This document shows, one piece after another, positions 23,764 through 32,452 of a stretch of 33,230 nucleotides of DNA; position 1 is the first letter of the stretch; the number at the start of each line of letters is the position of its first letter. This DNA comes from Rhodospirillales bacterium (GTDB taxonomy: Bacteria; Pseudomonadota; Alphaproteobacteria; Azospirillales; Azospirillaceae). Under the pieces are notes generated by a model. That model had not been told where the DNA came from, did not search any database, and saw only the letters and a program-made list of their open reading frames with translations. The stretch spans positions 1 through 33,230 of the forward strand of contig CANGXM010000009.1 in the NCBI GenBank assembly GCA_947457845.1, given 5' to 3'. Both the position numbers and the translations under genes were made by a program.

Positions 23764-24707
23764 CCAAGCACTTCCCGGTCTCCCGCACGCTGCGCGAAGT
23801 GGCGCGCGGCGAACGCCCCGTCGTGCGCGCGGTGGAGGACGTGACCTTCGCCATGGACCAGGGGGAGAGCGTCGGCATCCTCGGCGAGAGCGGCTGCGGC
23901 AAGACCACGACCGGCCGCCTCCTGCTCAAGCTGGTGGAGGCGAGCGAGGGGACGATCACGTTGGACGGCTACGACGTCCGCGCGCTGAAGGGCCCCGACC
24001 TCAAGCGTTTCCGCCGCCACGCCCAGCTGGTGTTCCAGAACCCGTTCGACGCGCTGAACCCGCGCTTCACCTTGCGCCGGTCGATCGCGGAGCCGCTGCT
24101 GAACGCGGGCGTGCCGAAGGGGGAGTGGGACGACCGCATCGCCGCGGTGCTGAAGCGGGTCCATCTCTCCGGGGTCTCCGACCTGATGGAGAAGTTCCCC
24201 CACCAGCTCTCGGGCGGGCAGCTCCAGCGGGTGGTGCTGGCGCGTGCGCTGATCCTGGAGCCCACCTTCATCGTCGCCGACGAGCCGGTCTCGATGCTCG
24301 ACGTGAGCGTGCGGGCGGGCATCCTCAACGTCATGCGCGAGGTGCGGGAGACGATGGGCCTCACGGCCATCTACATCTCCCACGACCTGGCGCTCGTCCG
24401 CTACGTGGCGCCCCGCACCATCGTCATGTACCTCGGCAAGATCGTCGAGGACGGGCCGACCGACGCGGTGATCAGCCGGCCGCTGCACCCCTACGCCCGC
24501 GCGCTGGTGGCGGCGGTGCCGGTGCCGCGGGTCGACCAGGACCGCGGCGCCCTTCCGATCACCGGGATGATCCCCGATGCGCGCAACCCGCCGTCCGGCT
24601 GCCGCTTCCGCGATCGCTGCCCCTACGCAGTGGCCCGCTGCGCCGAGGAGGTTCCGGCGCTGCGCGAACTCGCGCCCGGGCACCGGGCGGCGTGCCACCT
24701 GCTGTAG
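23733..24707 (+). CDS. Dpp/Opp-type ABC ATPase, second subunit (DppF-like)
   Basis: This 324-residue partner ATPase has Walker A GESGCGKTTTGRLLLKL, Q-loop VFQNPFDALNPR, signature LSGGQLQRVVLARAL, Walker B FIVADEPVSMLDVS and switch His in ISHDLALV. The C-terminal tail has CRFRDRCPYAVARC. The start is GTG 23733, preceded by GAGGAAC and lying inside the end of the first ATPase gene, which suggests coupled translation and stoichiometric assembly. It is the last gene of the importer operon; a 150-base gap with a palindrome separates it from the sugar-type ATPase. Confidence 0.94.
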   Translation: MASLLDVRGLTKHFPVSRTLREVARGERPVVRAVEDVTFAMDQGESVGILGESGCGKTTTGRLLLKLVEASEGTITLDGYDVRALKGPDLKRFRRHAQLVFQNPFDALNPRFTLRRSIAEPLLNAGVPKGEWDDRIAAVLKRVHLSGVSDLMEKFPHQLSGGQLQRVVLARALILEPTFIVADEPVSMLDVSVRAGILNVMREVRETMGLTAIYISHDLALVRYVAPRTIVMYLGKIVEDGPTDAVISRPLHPYARALVAAVPVPRVDQDRGALPITGMIPDARNPPSGCRFRDRCPYAVARCAEEVPALRELAPGHRAACHLL

Positions 24708-24772
24708 GGGACAGCGCGGGAGTCTCCTTTCCCCCTCCGTTCGTGACGACGGAAACTGTTGTCCCCGCGCGC

Positions 24773-24788
24773 GACCTTTGCGAAGGTC
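24773..24788. promoter_or_regulatory. Palindromic operator candidate before the sugar-acid operon
   Basis: GACCTTTG/CGAAGGTC is a 16-base palindrome with 7 of 8 pairs matching, about 70 bases before the MalK-type ATPase start. It would suit a LacI- or GntR-type dimer controlling the sugar-acid operon. Flanking TCGCGA-like sequence repeats on either side. No regulator gene is adjacent. Confidence 0.4.
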
Positions 24789-24857
24789 TGTCGCGAATGG
24801 ACCGGGCCGAAGGTGCGGCTGACGCCGACCCGCCCGTCCGCGTGGGGGAGGAAACCG

Positions 24858-25928
24858 ATGGCCGGTGTCGACATCCGTGGGGTCCGCAAGGCCTATGGCA
24901 ACGTGGCCGTGATCCACGGCGTGGACGTCCACATCGAAGACGGGGAGTTCGTGGTGCTCGTCGGCCCGTCGGGCTGCGGCAAGTCCACGTTGCTGCGCAT
25001 GATCGCGGGGCTGGAGGAGATCGCCGACGGCACGATCGCGATCGGCGACACGGTGGTGAACCACCTGCCGCCCAAGGCACGCGACGTTGCGATGGTGTTC
25101 CAGAACTACGCGCTCTATCCGCACATGACCGTCTTCGACAACATGGCCTTCTCGCTGATGCTGAAGGGCGCGTCGAAGTCGGAGATGCAGGAGCGGGTGA
25201 ACCGCGCGGCGGAGATCCTGAACCTCCAGCCCTATCTCCTGCGCTATCCGCGCCAGCTCTCCGGCGGCCAGCGCCAGCGCGTGGCGATGGGGCGTGCCAT
25301 CGTGCGCAACCCCAAGGTCTTCCTGTTCGACGAGCCGCTGTCGAACCTCGACGCCAAGCTGCGCGTGCAGATGCGGACCGAGATCAAGGCGCTGCACCAG
25401 CGCCTGCGGGTCACCACCGTCTACGTCACCCACGACCAGATCGAGGCCATGACGATGGCCGACCGCATCGTGGTGATGCACGACGGGCGGGTGGAGCAGG
25501 TCGGCACGCCGCTGGAACTCTACGACCGTCCGGCGAACACCTTCGTGGCCGGGTTCATCGGCTCGCCGGCGATGAATTTCCTCGACGCGAAGATGCATCG
25601 GAACGGGGCCGGCCCCGTGGCGATCCTGCCGGGCGGCCAGCATCTGCCGCTGACCACCGGCGCGTCGGCGGGCGAGGGGGCCCCCATCCGCATCGGCATC
25701 CGGCCCGAGCACTTCGACCTCGCCCCCGCCGACGTCGGCGTCCCGGCGGAGGTGCAGGTGGTCGAGCCGACGGGGGCGGAGACGTTCGTGCAGGTCGACA
25801 TCGCCGGTATCTCGGCCACGGCCGTGTTCATCGAACGGCACGCCTTCACCCCCGGCGAACGGATCGCGCTCGTTCCCAAGCCGGGCGCCGTCCACGTCTT
25901 CGATCCGGCGTCGGGCGCGAGGCTGTGA
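24858..25928 (+). CDS. MalK/UgpC-type sugar ABC transporter ATPase
   Basis: This 356-residue ATPase of the carbohydrate-importer class (CUT1, MalK/UgpC) has Walker [20 protein letters not shown]-loop [14 protein letters not shown], signature [16 protein letters not shown], Walker [17 protein letters not shown], switch His [14 protein letters not shown] and a C-terminal TOBE regulatory domain (about 240-356). GGGGGAGGAAACCG precedes the ATG. No sugar permease or binding protein is in the window, so its membrane partners are elsewhere. It overlaps dgoK by four bases (GTGA), tying it to sugar-acid use rather than to the upstream peptide importer. Confidence 0.93.
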   Translation: MAGVDIRGVRKAYGNVAVIHGVDVHIEDGEFVVLVGPSGCGKSTLLRMIAGLEEIADGTIAIGDTVVNHLPPKARDVAMVFQNYALYPHMTVFDNMAFSLMLKGASKSEMQERVNRAAEILNLQPYLLRYPRQLSGGQRQRVAMGRAIVRNPKVFLFDEPLSNLDAKLRVQMRTEIKALHQRLRVTTVYVTHDQIEAMTMADRIVVMHDGRVEQVGTPLELYDRPANTFVAGFIGSPAMNFLDAKMHRNGAGPVAILPGGQHLPLTTGASAGEGAPIRIGIRPEHFDLAPADVGVPAEVQVVEPTGAETFVQVDIAGISATAVFIERHAFTPGERIALVPKPGAVHVFDPASGARL

Positions 25929-26827
25929 CCGCGGCCGACCGCACGATCGCGGTCGACTGGGGAACGTCGCGGTTCCGGGCGAGCTGGCTGGCCGCGGACG
26001 GGTCGGACGAGGGGTTCGTCGACCGGCCGGAGGGCATCGCGCAGGTGCCGTCCCGCGAGGCGTTCCCCGACGTGCTGGGTCGGCTCTGCCGGCCGTGGCT
26101 GGACGATCCGCGGACCGGACGGATCGTCATCTCCGGCATGGCCGGATCGCGCAACGGCTGGTTCGAGGTGCCCTACGTCGCCTGTCCGACGGCGCTTTCG
26201 GGGCTGCGGCCCGTCGCGGCGCCGTTCACGATGGAGGGGCGGCCGGTCGCCTTCGTCCCGGGCCTGTCGGCCGCCACGGCGGACGGGGCGTTCGAGGTGA
26301 TGCGCGGCGAGGAGACGCTGATCGCCGGCGCCGCCGGGGCGGACGAGGAGGCGCTCGTCTGCCTGCCGGGCACCCATTCCAAATGGGCCGACTGGTCGCG
26401 CGGCACGATCCGGTCCTTCGTGACCTTCATGACCGGCGAGGTCCACGGCCTGTGCATGACGCACGGGCTGATCGGCCGCCTCGCCGCCGAGCCGCACGCG
26501 CAGGGCGCCTTCGCCCGCGGCCTCGACCACGCCCGCACGCCGGGCGGCCTCCTCCACCACGTCTTCCGGGCCCGGACCGAGGCGCTGGCCGGGCGCATCG
26601 CGGGGACGGAGGTGGCGGGCTATCTCTCCGGCCTCCTTGTCGGGGCGGAGATCGAGGGGCTGCGGGCGCTGCTTCCGGGCGACCGCCCGGTCGTGCTGGT
26701 CTCCTCCGGCATCCTCGCCGAGGCCTATGCGACGGCGTTCGCCGCCCGCGGCGTCGCGTTCCGCAGCGTGGACGCCCACGCCGCGTTCCTCGCCGGGCAG
26801 CGGACCATCGTGGGGCAGGGGCCATGA
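25925..26827 (+). CDS. dgoK: 2-dehydro-3-deoxygalactonokinase
   Basis: This kinase phosphorylates 2-keto-3-deoxygalactonate in the De Ley-Doudoroff branch of galactose/galactonate catabolism, giving the 6-phosphate cleaved by the next enzyme. It opens with the ATP-binding [15 protein letters not shown]. It carries [27 protein letters not shown] and [11 protein letters not shown] segments, all characteristic of DgoK, plus [13 protein letters not shown] near the end. The product is 300 residues. The GTG start lies in the stop of the ATPase gene (GTGA), and its own stop overlaps dgoA (ATGA), so the three genes are translationally chained. Confidence 0.93.
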   Translation: MTAADRTIAVDWGTSRFRASWLAADGSDEGFVDRPEGIAQVPSREAFPDVLGRLCRPWLDDPRTGRIVISGMAGSRNGWFEVPYVACPTALSGLRPVAAPFTMEGRPVAFVPGLSAATADGAFEVMRGEETLIAGAAGADEEALVCLPGTHSKWADWSRGTIRSFVTFMTGEVHGLCMTHGLIGRLAAEPHAQGAFARGLDHARTPGGLLHHVFRARTEALAGRIAGTEVAGYLSGLLVGAEIEGLRALLPGDRPVVLVSSGILAEAYATAFAARGVAFRSVDAHAAFLAGQRTIVGQGP

Positions 26828-27453
26828 CCGTCGCCGACGATCTGTTCGCCACCCTCGCGGGCGCGCCGCTCGTCGCGATCCTGCGCGGCGTCCGCCCCGA
26901 GGAGGCGGTGGCCATCGGCCGTGCGCTGGTCGCGGGTGGCGTCCGGGTGATCGAGGTGCCGCTCAACTCCCCCGACCCGCTGTCGAGCATCGCCGCGCTG
27001 GCGACCGATCTGGACGGGCGGGCGCTGGTCGGCGCGGGGACGGTGATGACGACGACGGAGGTCGCCGCCGTGGCGGACGCGGGCGGGCGGCTGATCGTCT
27101 CGCCCACGGTCGACGCGGAGGTGATCGCCGCGACGCGTGCGCGGGGCCTCGCGAGCCTGCCCGGCGCCTTCACGCCCACCGAGATCGCCGCGGCGCACCG
27201 CGCCGGTGCCGACGCGGTCAAGCTCTTCCCGGCCGAGGTGATGGGGATCGGCGGCATCAAGGCGGTGCGGGCCGTGTTCCCGCCGGCGGTGCGGATGATC
27301 GCGGTCGGCGGCGTGACGACGGACACCGCCCGGGCCATGCTGGCCGCGGGATGCGTCGGCCTCGGGGTGGGCTCCGCGCTCTACCGTCCGGGTGCCACGC
27401 CGGACCGGGTCGCGGCCGCCGCCGCTGCGTTCCGCGACGGCCTCGCGGGTTGA
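26824..27453 (+). CDS. dgoA: 2-dehydro-3-deoxy-6-phosphogalactonate aldolase
   Basis: This class I aldolase cleaves 2-keto-3-deoxy-6-phosphogalactonate to pyruvate and glyceraldehyde 3-phosphate. It is a TIM barrel of 209 residues with the catalytic Glu44 (RVIEVPLNSP) and Schiff-base Lys133 (DAVKLFPAE). VGAGTVMT and AVGGVTTD segments bind the phosphate. The PLNSP sequence after the Glu favours the galactonate (DgoA) over the gluconate (Eda) type, as does the adjacent dgoK. It ends the operon; the polysaccharide genes start 100 bases later. Confidence 0.93.
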   Translation: MTVADDLFATLAGAPLVAILRGVRPEEAVAIGRALVAGGVRVIEVPLNSPDPLSSIAALATDLDGRALVGAGTVMTTTEVAAVADAGGRLIVSPTVDAEVIAATRARGLASLPGAFTPTEIAAAHRAGADAVKLFPAEVMGIGGIKAVRAVFPPAVRMIAVGGVTTDTARAMLAAGCVGLGVGSALYRPGATPDRVAAAAAAFRDGLAG

Positions 27454-27553
27454 TCGCGCAGGCTATCGACCGAAGAATGTCCATTGACGCCGCCCCGCCC
27501 GGGGGCCCACGTGAAGGGCCACACCCGGCGAGGCATTCCGGACGCGGCGGTCG

Positions 27554-29047
27554 GTGAAGCGAGTTCGTACAAACGCCTTCTTCTCGGCCGTCGAGGTCCT
27601 GGTCAACGGCGTCGGGATGTTCCTCCTCGTCATCGTGCTTTACCGGCACGTGGGCGCGGCCGGCATCGGCGTGTGGTCGCTCGTCATGGCCATCGCCAAC
27701 CTGGTGCGGATCGCCGACCTCGGCATCGCACCCGGCATCGCGCGCTTCGTCGCCCGGTGGGGGGCCGGCGGAGAGACGGCCGACCCCGGGCGCGTGGTGG
27801 CGGCGGCTGCGATCGTCACCGCCGCGGCCCACGGGGCGCTGGCACTCGCCGCCTATCTGCCCGCCGCCTGGGCGCTGCGGATGCTGGTCGCGCCCGACCG
27901 GCTTCCCGCCGCGATGGAACTGCTGCCCTGGGCGCTTGTGTCGGTCTGCCTCGTCTCCGTGTCGGCGCTGGTCATCGCGGTCGTGGTCGGCCTCCACCGG
28001 TCGGACCTCAGGAGCGTGTTCGCGGTCGCGGGCGGCGTCGTCCTCGTCGGCGGCACGGCGCTGCTGCTTCCCGTCATGGGCCTGCTGGGCGCGGTGCTGG
28101 CCCAGATCGGGCAGGGGCTCGTCATGTCGGTCGGGCTCTGGCTGATGGTCCGCCGGGTGTCGCCGCTCGTCGGGGCGGCCCGCGGCCGGCCCGAATTCGG
28201 GGTCGTCCTGGGCCTCGTTCGCGCCAACGGCGTCCCGGTCCAGGGCGCGTTCCTCGCCACACTCACCATCGAGCCCACGACCAAGGCCTTCCTCGCCGCC
28301 ATCGGCCCGATCGAGGCCGTGGGCTACTTCGAGATGGCGCACCGGGTGGTCCAGCAGGCGCGGAGCGTCGCCGCCGCCCCCAACCACGCCCTTGTCTCCG
28401 CCTTCGCCGACTTCGACCACCGCGACAAGGTGGGCCTTCGCATCCTCTTCCGCCGCGCGGTCGACCTCACGCTCCTGATCGGCCCCCTCGTCCTCGGCGC
28501 GGCGGTCGCCGGCGCCCCGTTCCTGGCGCAGGTGTGGACGGGCTACGCCGCGCCGCTCTTCGTCGCCTATCTCCTCCTGCTGTCGGCCGGCGCCGCCGTC
28601 GGCCTCGTGTCGCTGCCCGCCTACAGCTTCGCGACCGGCCTCGGCGAACATCGCTGGGCGTTCGCGGGCCAGGTCACGGTCGCCCTGCTCAACGTCGTCC
28701 TCGGCGCCGCCCTCGGCCTCGCTTTCGGCAGCGTGGGGACGGTCGCGGGCCTCGCGGTCGCCACGGCCGTCGGATCGCTGGTTCTGGTGGCCCCCGTCCG
28801 GCGGCGCACGGCGGTGCGGGTCTTCGAGGTGCTGGCGGGCCCCGGCGGCGCGGTCGTCGCAGCGGCCTTCGCCGGCGCCGTCGCGGGGCTGCTCGGCTAC
28901 TGGACGGTCCAGCCGGCCCTCGGGACATTGGCGGCGGGGGCCACGTCGGGCCTCTTCTTCCTCCTCTGCGTGGCCGTCCCGACGGTGCGTCATCCGATCT
29001 TCGGCAAGACTGTCGTCGGCCTGCGCGGCCGCGTGTACCTTGACTGA
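27554..29047 (+). CDS. Wzx-like polysaccharide flippase (MOP superfamily)
   Basis: This 497-residue integral membrane protein has about 12-14 hydrophobic segments, starting TNAFFSAVEVLVNGVGMFLLVIVLYRHVGAAGIGVWSL. That start, with ADLGIAPGIARFVARW, is typical of the oligosaccharide-lipid flippase (RfbX/Wzx) group. It would move a lipid-linked repeat unit or glycolipid across the inner membrane. The start is GTG 27554 without a strong ribosome binding site. The gene heads a run with a UDP-sugar dehydrogenase and a GT4 enzyme, supporting a role in exopolysaccharide, capsule or O-antigen assembly. No polymerase is in view. Confidence 0.88.
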   Translation: MKRVRTNAFFSAVEVLVNGVGMFLLVIVLYRHVGAAGIGVWSLVMAIANLVRIADLGIAPGIARFVARWGAGGETADPGRVVAAAAIVTAAAHGALALAAYLPAAWALRMLVAPDRLPAAMELLPWALVSVCLVSVSALVIAVVVGLHRSDLRSVFAVAGGVVLVGGTALLLPVMGLLGAVLAQIGQGLVMSVGLWLMVRRVSPLVGAARGRPEFGVVLGLVRANGVPVQGAFLATLTIEPTTKAFLAAIGPIEAVGYFEMAHRVVQQARSVAAAPNHALVSAFADFDHRDKVGLRILFRRAVDLTLLIGPLVLGAAVAGAPFLAQVWTGYAAPLFVAYLLLLSAGAAVGLVSLPAYSFATGLGEHRWAFAGQVTVALLNVVLGAALGLAFGSVGTVAGLAVATAVGSLVLVAPVRRRTAVRVFEVLAGPGGAVVAAAFAGAVAGLLGYWTVQPALGTLAAGATSGLFFLLCVAVPTVRHPIFGKTVVGLRGRVYLD

Positions 29048-29090
29048 GGGGCCGCGGGCCGCGGGGCGCGGGGACGGCGGGACGGTTGGG

Positions 29091-30374
29091 ATGCATCGGC
29101 GCACGATCTCGGTCATCGGCCTCGGCTACGTCGGTCTGCCCGTCGCCGTGTCCTTCGCGTCCGCGGGCGTCCCCGTCGTGGGGTTCGACATCGACGGCGT
29201 GCGGATCGCCGCGCTGCGGGACGGGATCGACCGGACGGGCGAGGTGACGCCCGAGGCGCTGCGGACGCCGCGCCTGCGGCTGACCGACCGGCCGGCGGAC
29301 CTCGCCGACGCCGACTTCCACATCGTCACCGTGCCGACGCCGATCACCGGCACGCGCGAGCCCGACCTCGGTCCGCTCACCGCGGCCTCGCGCACGGTCG
29401 GCGCCAATCTGAAGCGCGGGGACGTGGTCGTCTACGAATCGACCGTCTATCCGGGGGCGACGGAGGAGGTCTGCGTCCCGATCCTGGAGGCGGCGAGCGG
29501 GCTCGCCTTCGGAACCGACTTCACGGTCGGCTATTCGCCCGAACGCATCAATCCCGGCGACATGCGCCATCGGTTCGAGACGATCGTGAAGGTGGTCGCG
29601 GGCTCCGACGCCGCGACGCTGGACCTTGTCGCCGCGGTCTACGGCGCGGTCGTGCGGGCCGGCGTCCACCGCGCCCCCTCGATCAAGGTGGCCGAGGCGG
29701 CGAAGGTGATCGAGAACACCCAGCGCGACCTGAACATCGCGCTGATGAACGAGCTGGCGCTGATCTTCGACCGGCTCGGCATCCGCACCCAGGACGTGCT
29801 GGCGGCGGCGCGGACCAAGTGGAACTTCCTGCCCTTCGTCCCCGGCCTCGTGGGCGGGCACTGCATCGGCGTCGATCCCTACTACCTGACATCGAAGGCG
29901 GAGGCCGTCGGCTATCACCCGGAGGTGATCCTGGCCGGGCGGCGCATCAACGATGGGATGGGCACCTACGTCGCGCAGCGCCTCGTGAAGTGCCTCGTTC
30001 GGAACGGGCACGCGGTCCGCGGGGCGCGGGTCGGCATCGTCGGGCTGACGTTCAAGGAGGACGTGCCCGACCTTCGCAACAGCAAGGTGCCGGACATCGT
30101 GCGCGAACTGGCCGACTACGGCATCGACGTCCTCGTCCACGATCCGCTGGCCGATCCGGCCGACGCCCGGCGGGAACACGGGATCGACCTCGTCCCCCGG
30201 GACCGGCTCGCCGACCTCGACGCGCTGGTCGTCGCGGTGCCGCACCGCTCGGTGCTGGCCGGGGGCGCGGCCGGGGTGGCGCGCCATCTCGCCCCCGGCG
30301 GCATCCTCTTCGACCTGAAGGCGGCGTTCGGCGGCCCCGGCGACGTCCCCGGCCTGACCTACTGGAGCCTGTGA
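29091..30374 (+). CDS. UDP-sugar 6-dehydrogenase (TviB/WbpO-like)
   Basis: This NAD-dependent enzyme oxidises the C6 hydroxyl of a UDP-hexose, probably UDP-GlcNAc or UDP-GalNAc, to the uronic acid. The 427 residues contain the Rossmann motif GLGYVGLPVAVSFASAG and VPTPITGTREPDLGPL. The catalytic Cys258 lies in VGGHCIGVDPYYLTSKA, and the C-terminal NAD-binding GLTFKEDVPDLRNSKV is also present. These variants fit the TviB/VipA group better than UDP-glucose dehydrogenases. The ATG at 29091, giving HRRTISVIGLGYVG, is preferred over the track's TTG 29040, which adds a Gly/Arg-rich leader. The neighbouring flippase and glycosyltransferase support surface-glycan synthesis. Confidence 0.9.
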   Translation: MHRRTISVIGLGYVGLPVAVSFASAGVPVVGFDIDGVRIAALRDGIDRTGEVTPEALRTPRLRLTDRPADLADADFHIVTVPTPITGTREPDLGPLTAASRTVGANLKRGDVVVYESTVYPGATEEVCVPILEAASGLAFGTDFTVGYSPERINPGDMRHRFETIVKVVAGSDAATLDLVAAVYGAVVRAGVHRAPSIKVAEAAKVIENTQRDLNIALMNELALIFDRLGIRTQDVLAAARTKWNFLPFVPGLVGGHCIGVDPYYLTSKAEAVGYHPEVILAGRRINDGMGTYVAQRLVKCLVRNGHAVRGARVGIVGLTFKEDVPDLRNSKVPDIVRELADYGIDVLVHDPLADPADARREHGIDLVPRDRLADLDALVVAVPHRSVLAGGAAGVARHLAPGGILFDLKAAFGGPGDVPGLTYWSL

Positions 30375-30379
30375 GGGGT

Positions 30380-31411
30380 ATGCGCGTCCTCACCCTCCTG
30401 GCCGGCGCCCCGCAGGGCGGGGCCGAGACCTTCGCCGTTCGCCTCACCGTCTCGCTCGCCCGCGCCGGCATGGACGTGACCATGGCGCTGCGGCCACAGC
30501 CCGAACGCCTTGCGCGGCTGGCCGCGGCGGGCGTCCCCGCCGTCCGCCTGCCCTTCGGCCCGTCGGCGCTCGACCTCCTCACCCGCTGGGGCGTCGCCCG
30601 GACGGCGCGGCGGGTCCGCCCCGACGTCGTCCTCTCCTTCATGAACCGGGCGTCCGCCTTCGTCCCGGGCGGCCCCTGGGTCGCCGTCGGGCGGCTCGGC
30701 GGCTATTATCCGCTCAAGCACTACCGGCGCTGCGACCATCTGATCGGCATCTCCGAGGACATCTGCGCCCACATCCGGGCTGGCGGCTGGCCGGCCGAAC
30801 GCGTCCACCACATCCCCAACTATGCCGAGGGTACGCCGCTGCCGGCGATCCCGCGCGCCACGTTCGACACGCCCGACGGCGTGCCCCTCGCCCTGGCGCT
30901 CGGCCGGCTGCACCCGAACAAGGCGTTCGACGTGCTGCTGGACGCGCTGGCGGCCCTGCCGGGCGTCTGGCTCTGGCTGGCGGGGGAGGGGCCCGAGCGC
31001 GCGGCGCTGACCGCACGGGCCGCGCGGCTCGGCGTGGCGGACCGGGTGCGCCTCCTCGGCTGGCGGACGGACATCGGGGCCCTGTTCGCGGCGGCCGACG
31101 CCTTCGTCGTCCCCTCCCGGCACGAGCCGCTCGGCAGCGTGCTGATGGAGGGGTTCTTCTACGGCCGTCCCATGGTCGCCGCCGCCTCCCAGGGGCCGCG
31201 GCAGGTGGTGACCGACGGGACGGACGGGCTCCTCGTGCCGGTCGACGACGCCCCCGCCCTGGCGGGGGCCCTGTCGCGCGTGCTCTCGGACCGGACGCTG
31301 GCGGCCGGGCTGGTGGCGGCCGGGCGCCGGACCTACGAGGCGCGCTATTCGGAAGCGGTGATCGTCGCGGCCTACCGGGATCTCTTCGCGCGGATCGCGA
31401 GGGGGGCGTGA
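30380..31411 (+). CDS. GT4-family glycosyltransferase
   Basis: This 343-residue GT-B fold transferase of family GT4 adds a sugar from a nucleotide donor to a lipid-linked glycan. The N-terminal domain starts LTLLAGAPQGGAETFAVRL. The C-terminal domain has LALGRLHPNKAFDVLLDAL, WLWLAGEGPER, RVRLLGWRTDI and the donor-binding SRHEPLGSVLMEGFFYGRPMVAA with its spaced acidic residues. GAGGGG stands just before the ATG at 30380, five bases after the dehydrogenase stop. The ORF-track version starting at 29819 runs through the dehydrogenase gene and is not real. Donor and acceptor are unknown. Confidence 0.9.
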   Translation: MRVLTLLAGAPQGGAETFAVRLTVSLARAGMDVTMALRPQPERLARLAAAGVPAVRLPFGPSALDLLTRWGVARTARRVRPDVVLSFMNRASAFVPGGPWVAVGRLGGYYPLKHYRRCDHLIGISEDICAHIRAGGWPAERVHHIPNYAEGTPLPAIPRATFDTPDGVPLALALGRLHPNKAFDVLLDALAALPGVWLWLAGEGPERAALTARAARLGVADRVRLLGWRTDIGALFAAADAFVVPSRHEPLGSVLMEGFFYGRPMVAAASQGPRQVVTDGTDGLLVPVDDAPALAGALSRVLSDRTLAAGLVAAGRRTYEARYSEAVIVAAYRDLFARIARGA

Positions 31412-31421
31412 GCCCTGCCGA

Positions 31422-32303
31422 TCACGTGCCGCCGTTCGCGACGATCTCCCGCAGGTATTCCCCGTAGCTCGACTTGCCCATCCCGTCGGCGAGGCGCGCG
31501 AGGTCGGCGTCGGCGATGAAGCCCATCCGCCACGCGATCTCCTCCAGGCAGGCGATCGACAGCCCCTGCCGGCCCTGGACCGCGCGCACGAACTCCGCCG
31601 CCTCCAGAAGGCTGTCGTGGGTGCCCGTGTCGAACCAGCAGTAGCCGCGGCCGAGCCGCTCGACGTGCAGCGACCCGTCGGCGAGGTAGGTCGCGTTGAG
31701 GTCGGTGATCTCCAGTTCGCCGCGCACGCTCGGCCGGAGGGCGGCGGCGCGCTCGACGACCGTGTCGTCGTAGAAGTAGAGGCCGGTGACCGCGAAGCGC
31801 GAGCGCGGCTGGCGCGGCTTCTCCTCCAGGTGCACGGCGCGACCCTCGTCGTCGAAGGCGACGACGCCGTAGCGCTCGGGGTCGCGCACGGGATAGGCGA
31901 ACACCGTCGCCCCCGTCTCGCGGACGCTGGCGTTCCGCAGCAGGCCGCCCATGCCGTCGCCGTAGAAGATGTTGTCGCCCAGCACCAGCGCGCTGGGGTC
32001 GCCGCCGATGAAGTCGCAGCCGATGAGGAACGCCTGGGCGAGGCCGTCGGGCGAGGGCTGGACCGCCCAGGAGATCGCGATCCCCCAGCGCGAGCCGTCG
32101 CCCAGCAGCGCCCGGAAGGCGGCCTGATCGTGCGGCGTGGTGATGATCAGCACGTCGCGGATGCCCGCCAGCATCAGCACGCTGAGCGGGTAGTAGATCA
32201 TCGGCTTGTCGTAGACCGGCAATAACTGCTTGCTCACCGCGATGGTCAGCGGGTGCAGCCGCGTTCCCGCGCCCCCCGCCAGGATCAGTCCCTTCGTCGC
32301 CAA
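31422..32303 (-). CDS. rfbA: Glucose-1-phosphate thymidylyltransferase (RmlA/RfbA)
   Basis: This enzyme makes dTDP-glucose from dTTP and glucose 1-phosphate, the entry step to dTDP-L-rhamnose and related sugars. The 293 residues include the signature [50 protein letters not shown]-like [24 protein letters not shown] and [14 protein letters not shown]. The start is TTG 32303 with AGAGGA upstream; no ATG or GTG is in a better position. It is convergent with the GT4 gene. The rmlB, rmlC and rmlD genes are not in the window. Confidence 0.94.
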   Translation of the reverse strand: MATKGLILAGGAGTRLHPLTIAVSKQLLPVYDKPMIYYPLSVLMLAGIRDVLIITTPHDQAAFRALLGDGSRWGIAISWAVQPSPDGLAQAFLIGCDFIGGDPSALVLGDNIFYGDGMGGLLRNASVRETGATVFAYPVRDPERYGVVAFDDEGRAVHLEEKPRQPRSRFAVTGLYFYDDTVVERAAALRPSVRGELEITDLNATYLADGSLHVERLGRGYCWFDTGTHDSLLEAAEFVRAVQGRQGLSIACLEEIAWRMGFIADADLARLADGMGKSSYGEYLREIVANGGT

Positions 32304-32404
32304 CGCCTTGGTCCTCTTCGTGATCCGCCCGTCGTCACGAACGGCCGCAACGCCGGAACATTCCGGACATCGTTTCGGGATGCAACCGTCGCGCCGCAGT
32401 CGGC

Positions 32405-32452
32405 GGGCCCGTCGCCGGGCCCGTCATCGGGCCGGTCACCGGGCCGGGGCCG
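32405..32452. repeat. GC-rich 12-base imperfect tandem repeat
   Basis: Units GGGCCCGTCGCC, GGGCCCGTCATC, GGGCCGGTCACC and a degenerate GGGCCGGGGCCG follow each other. The array covers the last codons and stop of the metallophosphoesterase gene and its downstream flank. The units are self-complementary in part and could fold as a terminator. Confidence 0.6.

Noticed and set aside
23493-25895. 800-residue minus-strand ORF
   Set aside because: It is antisense to three well-supported ABC ATPase genes and has no recognisable domain.
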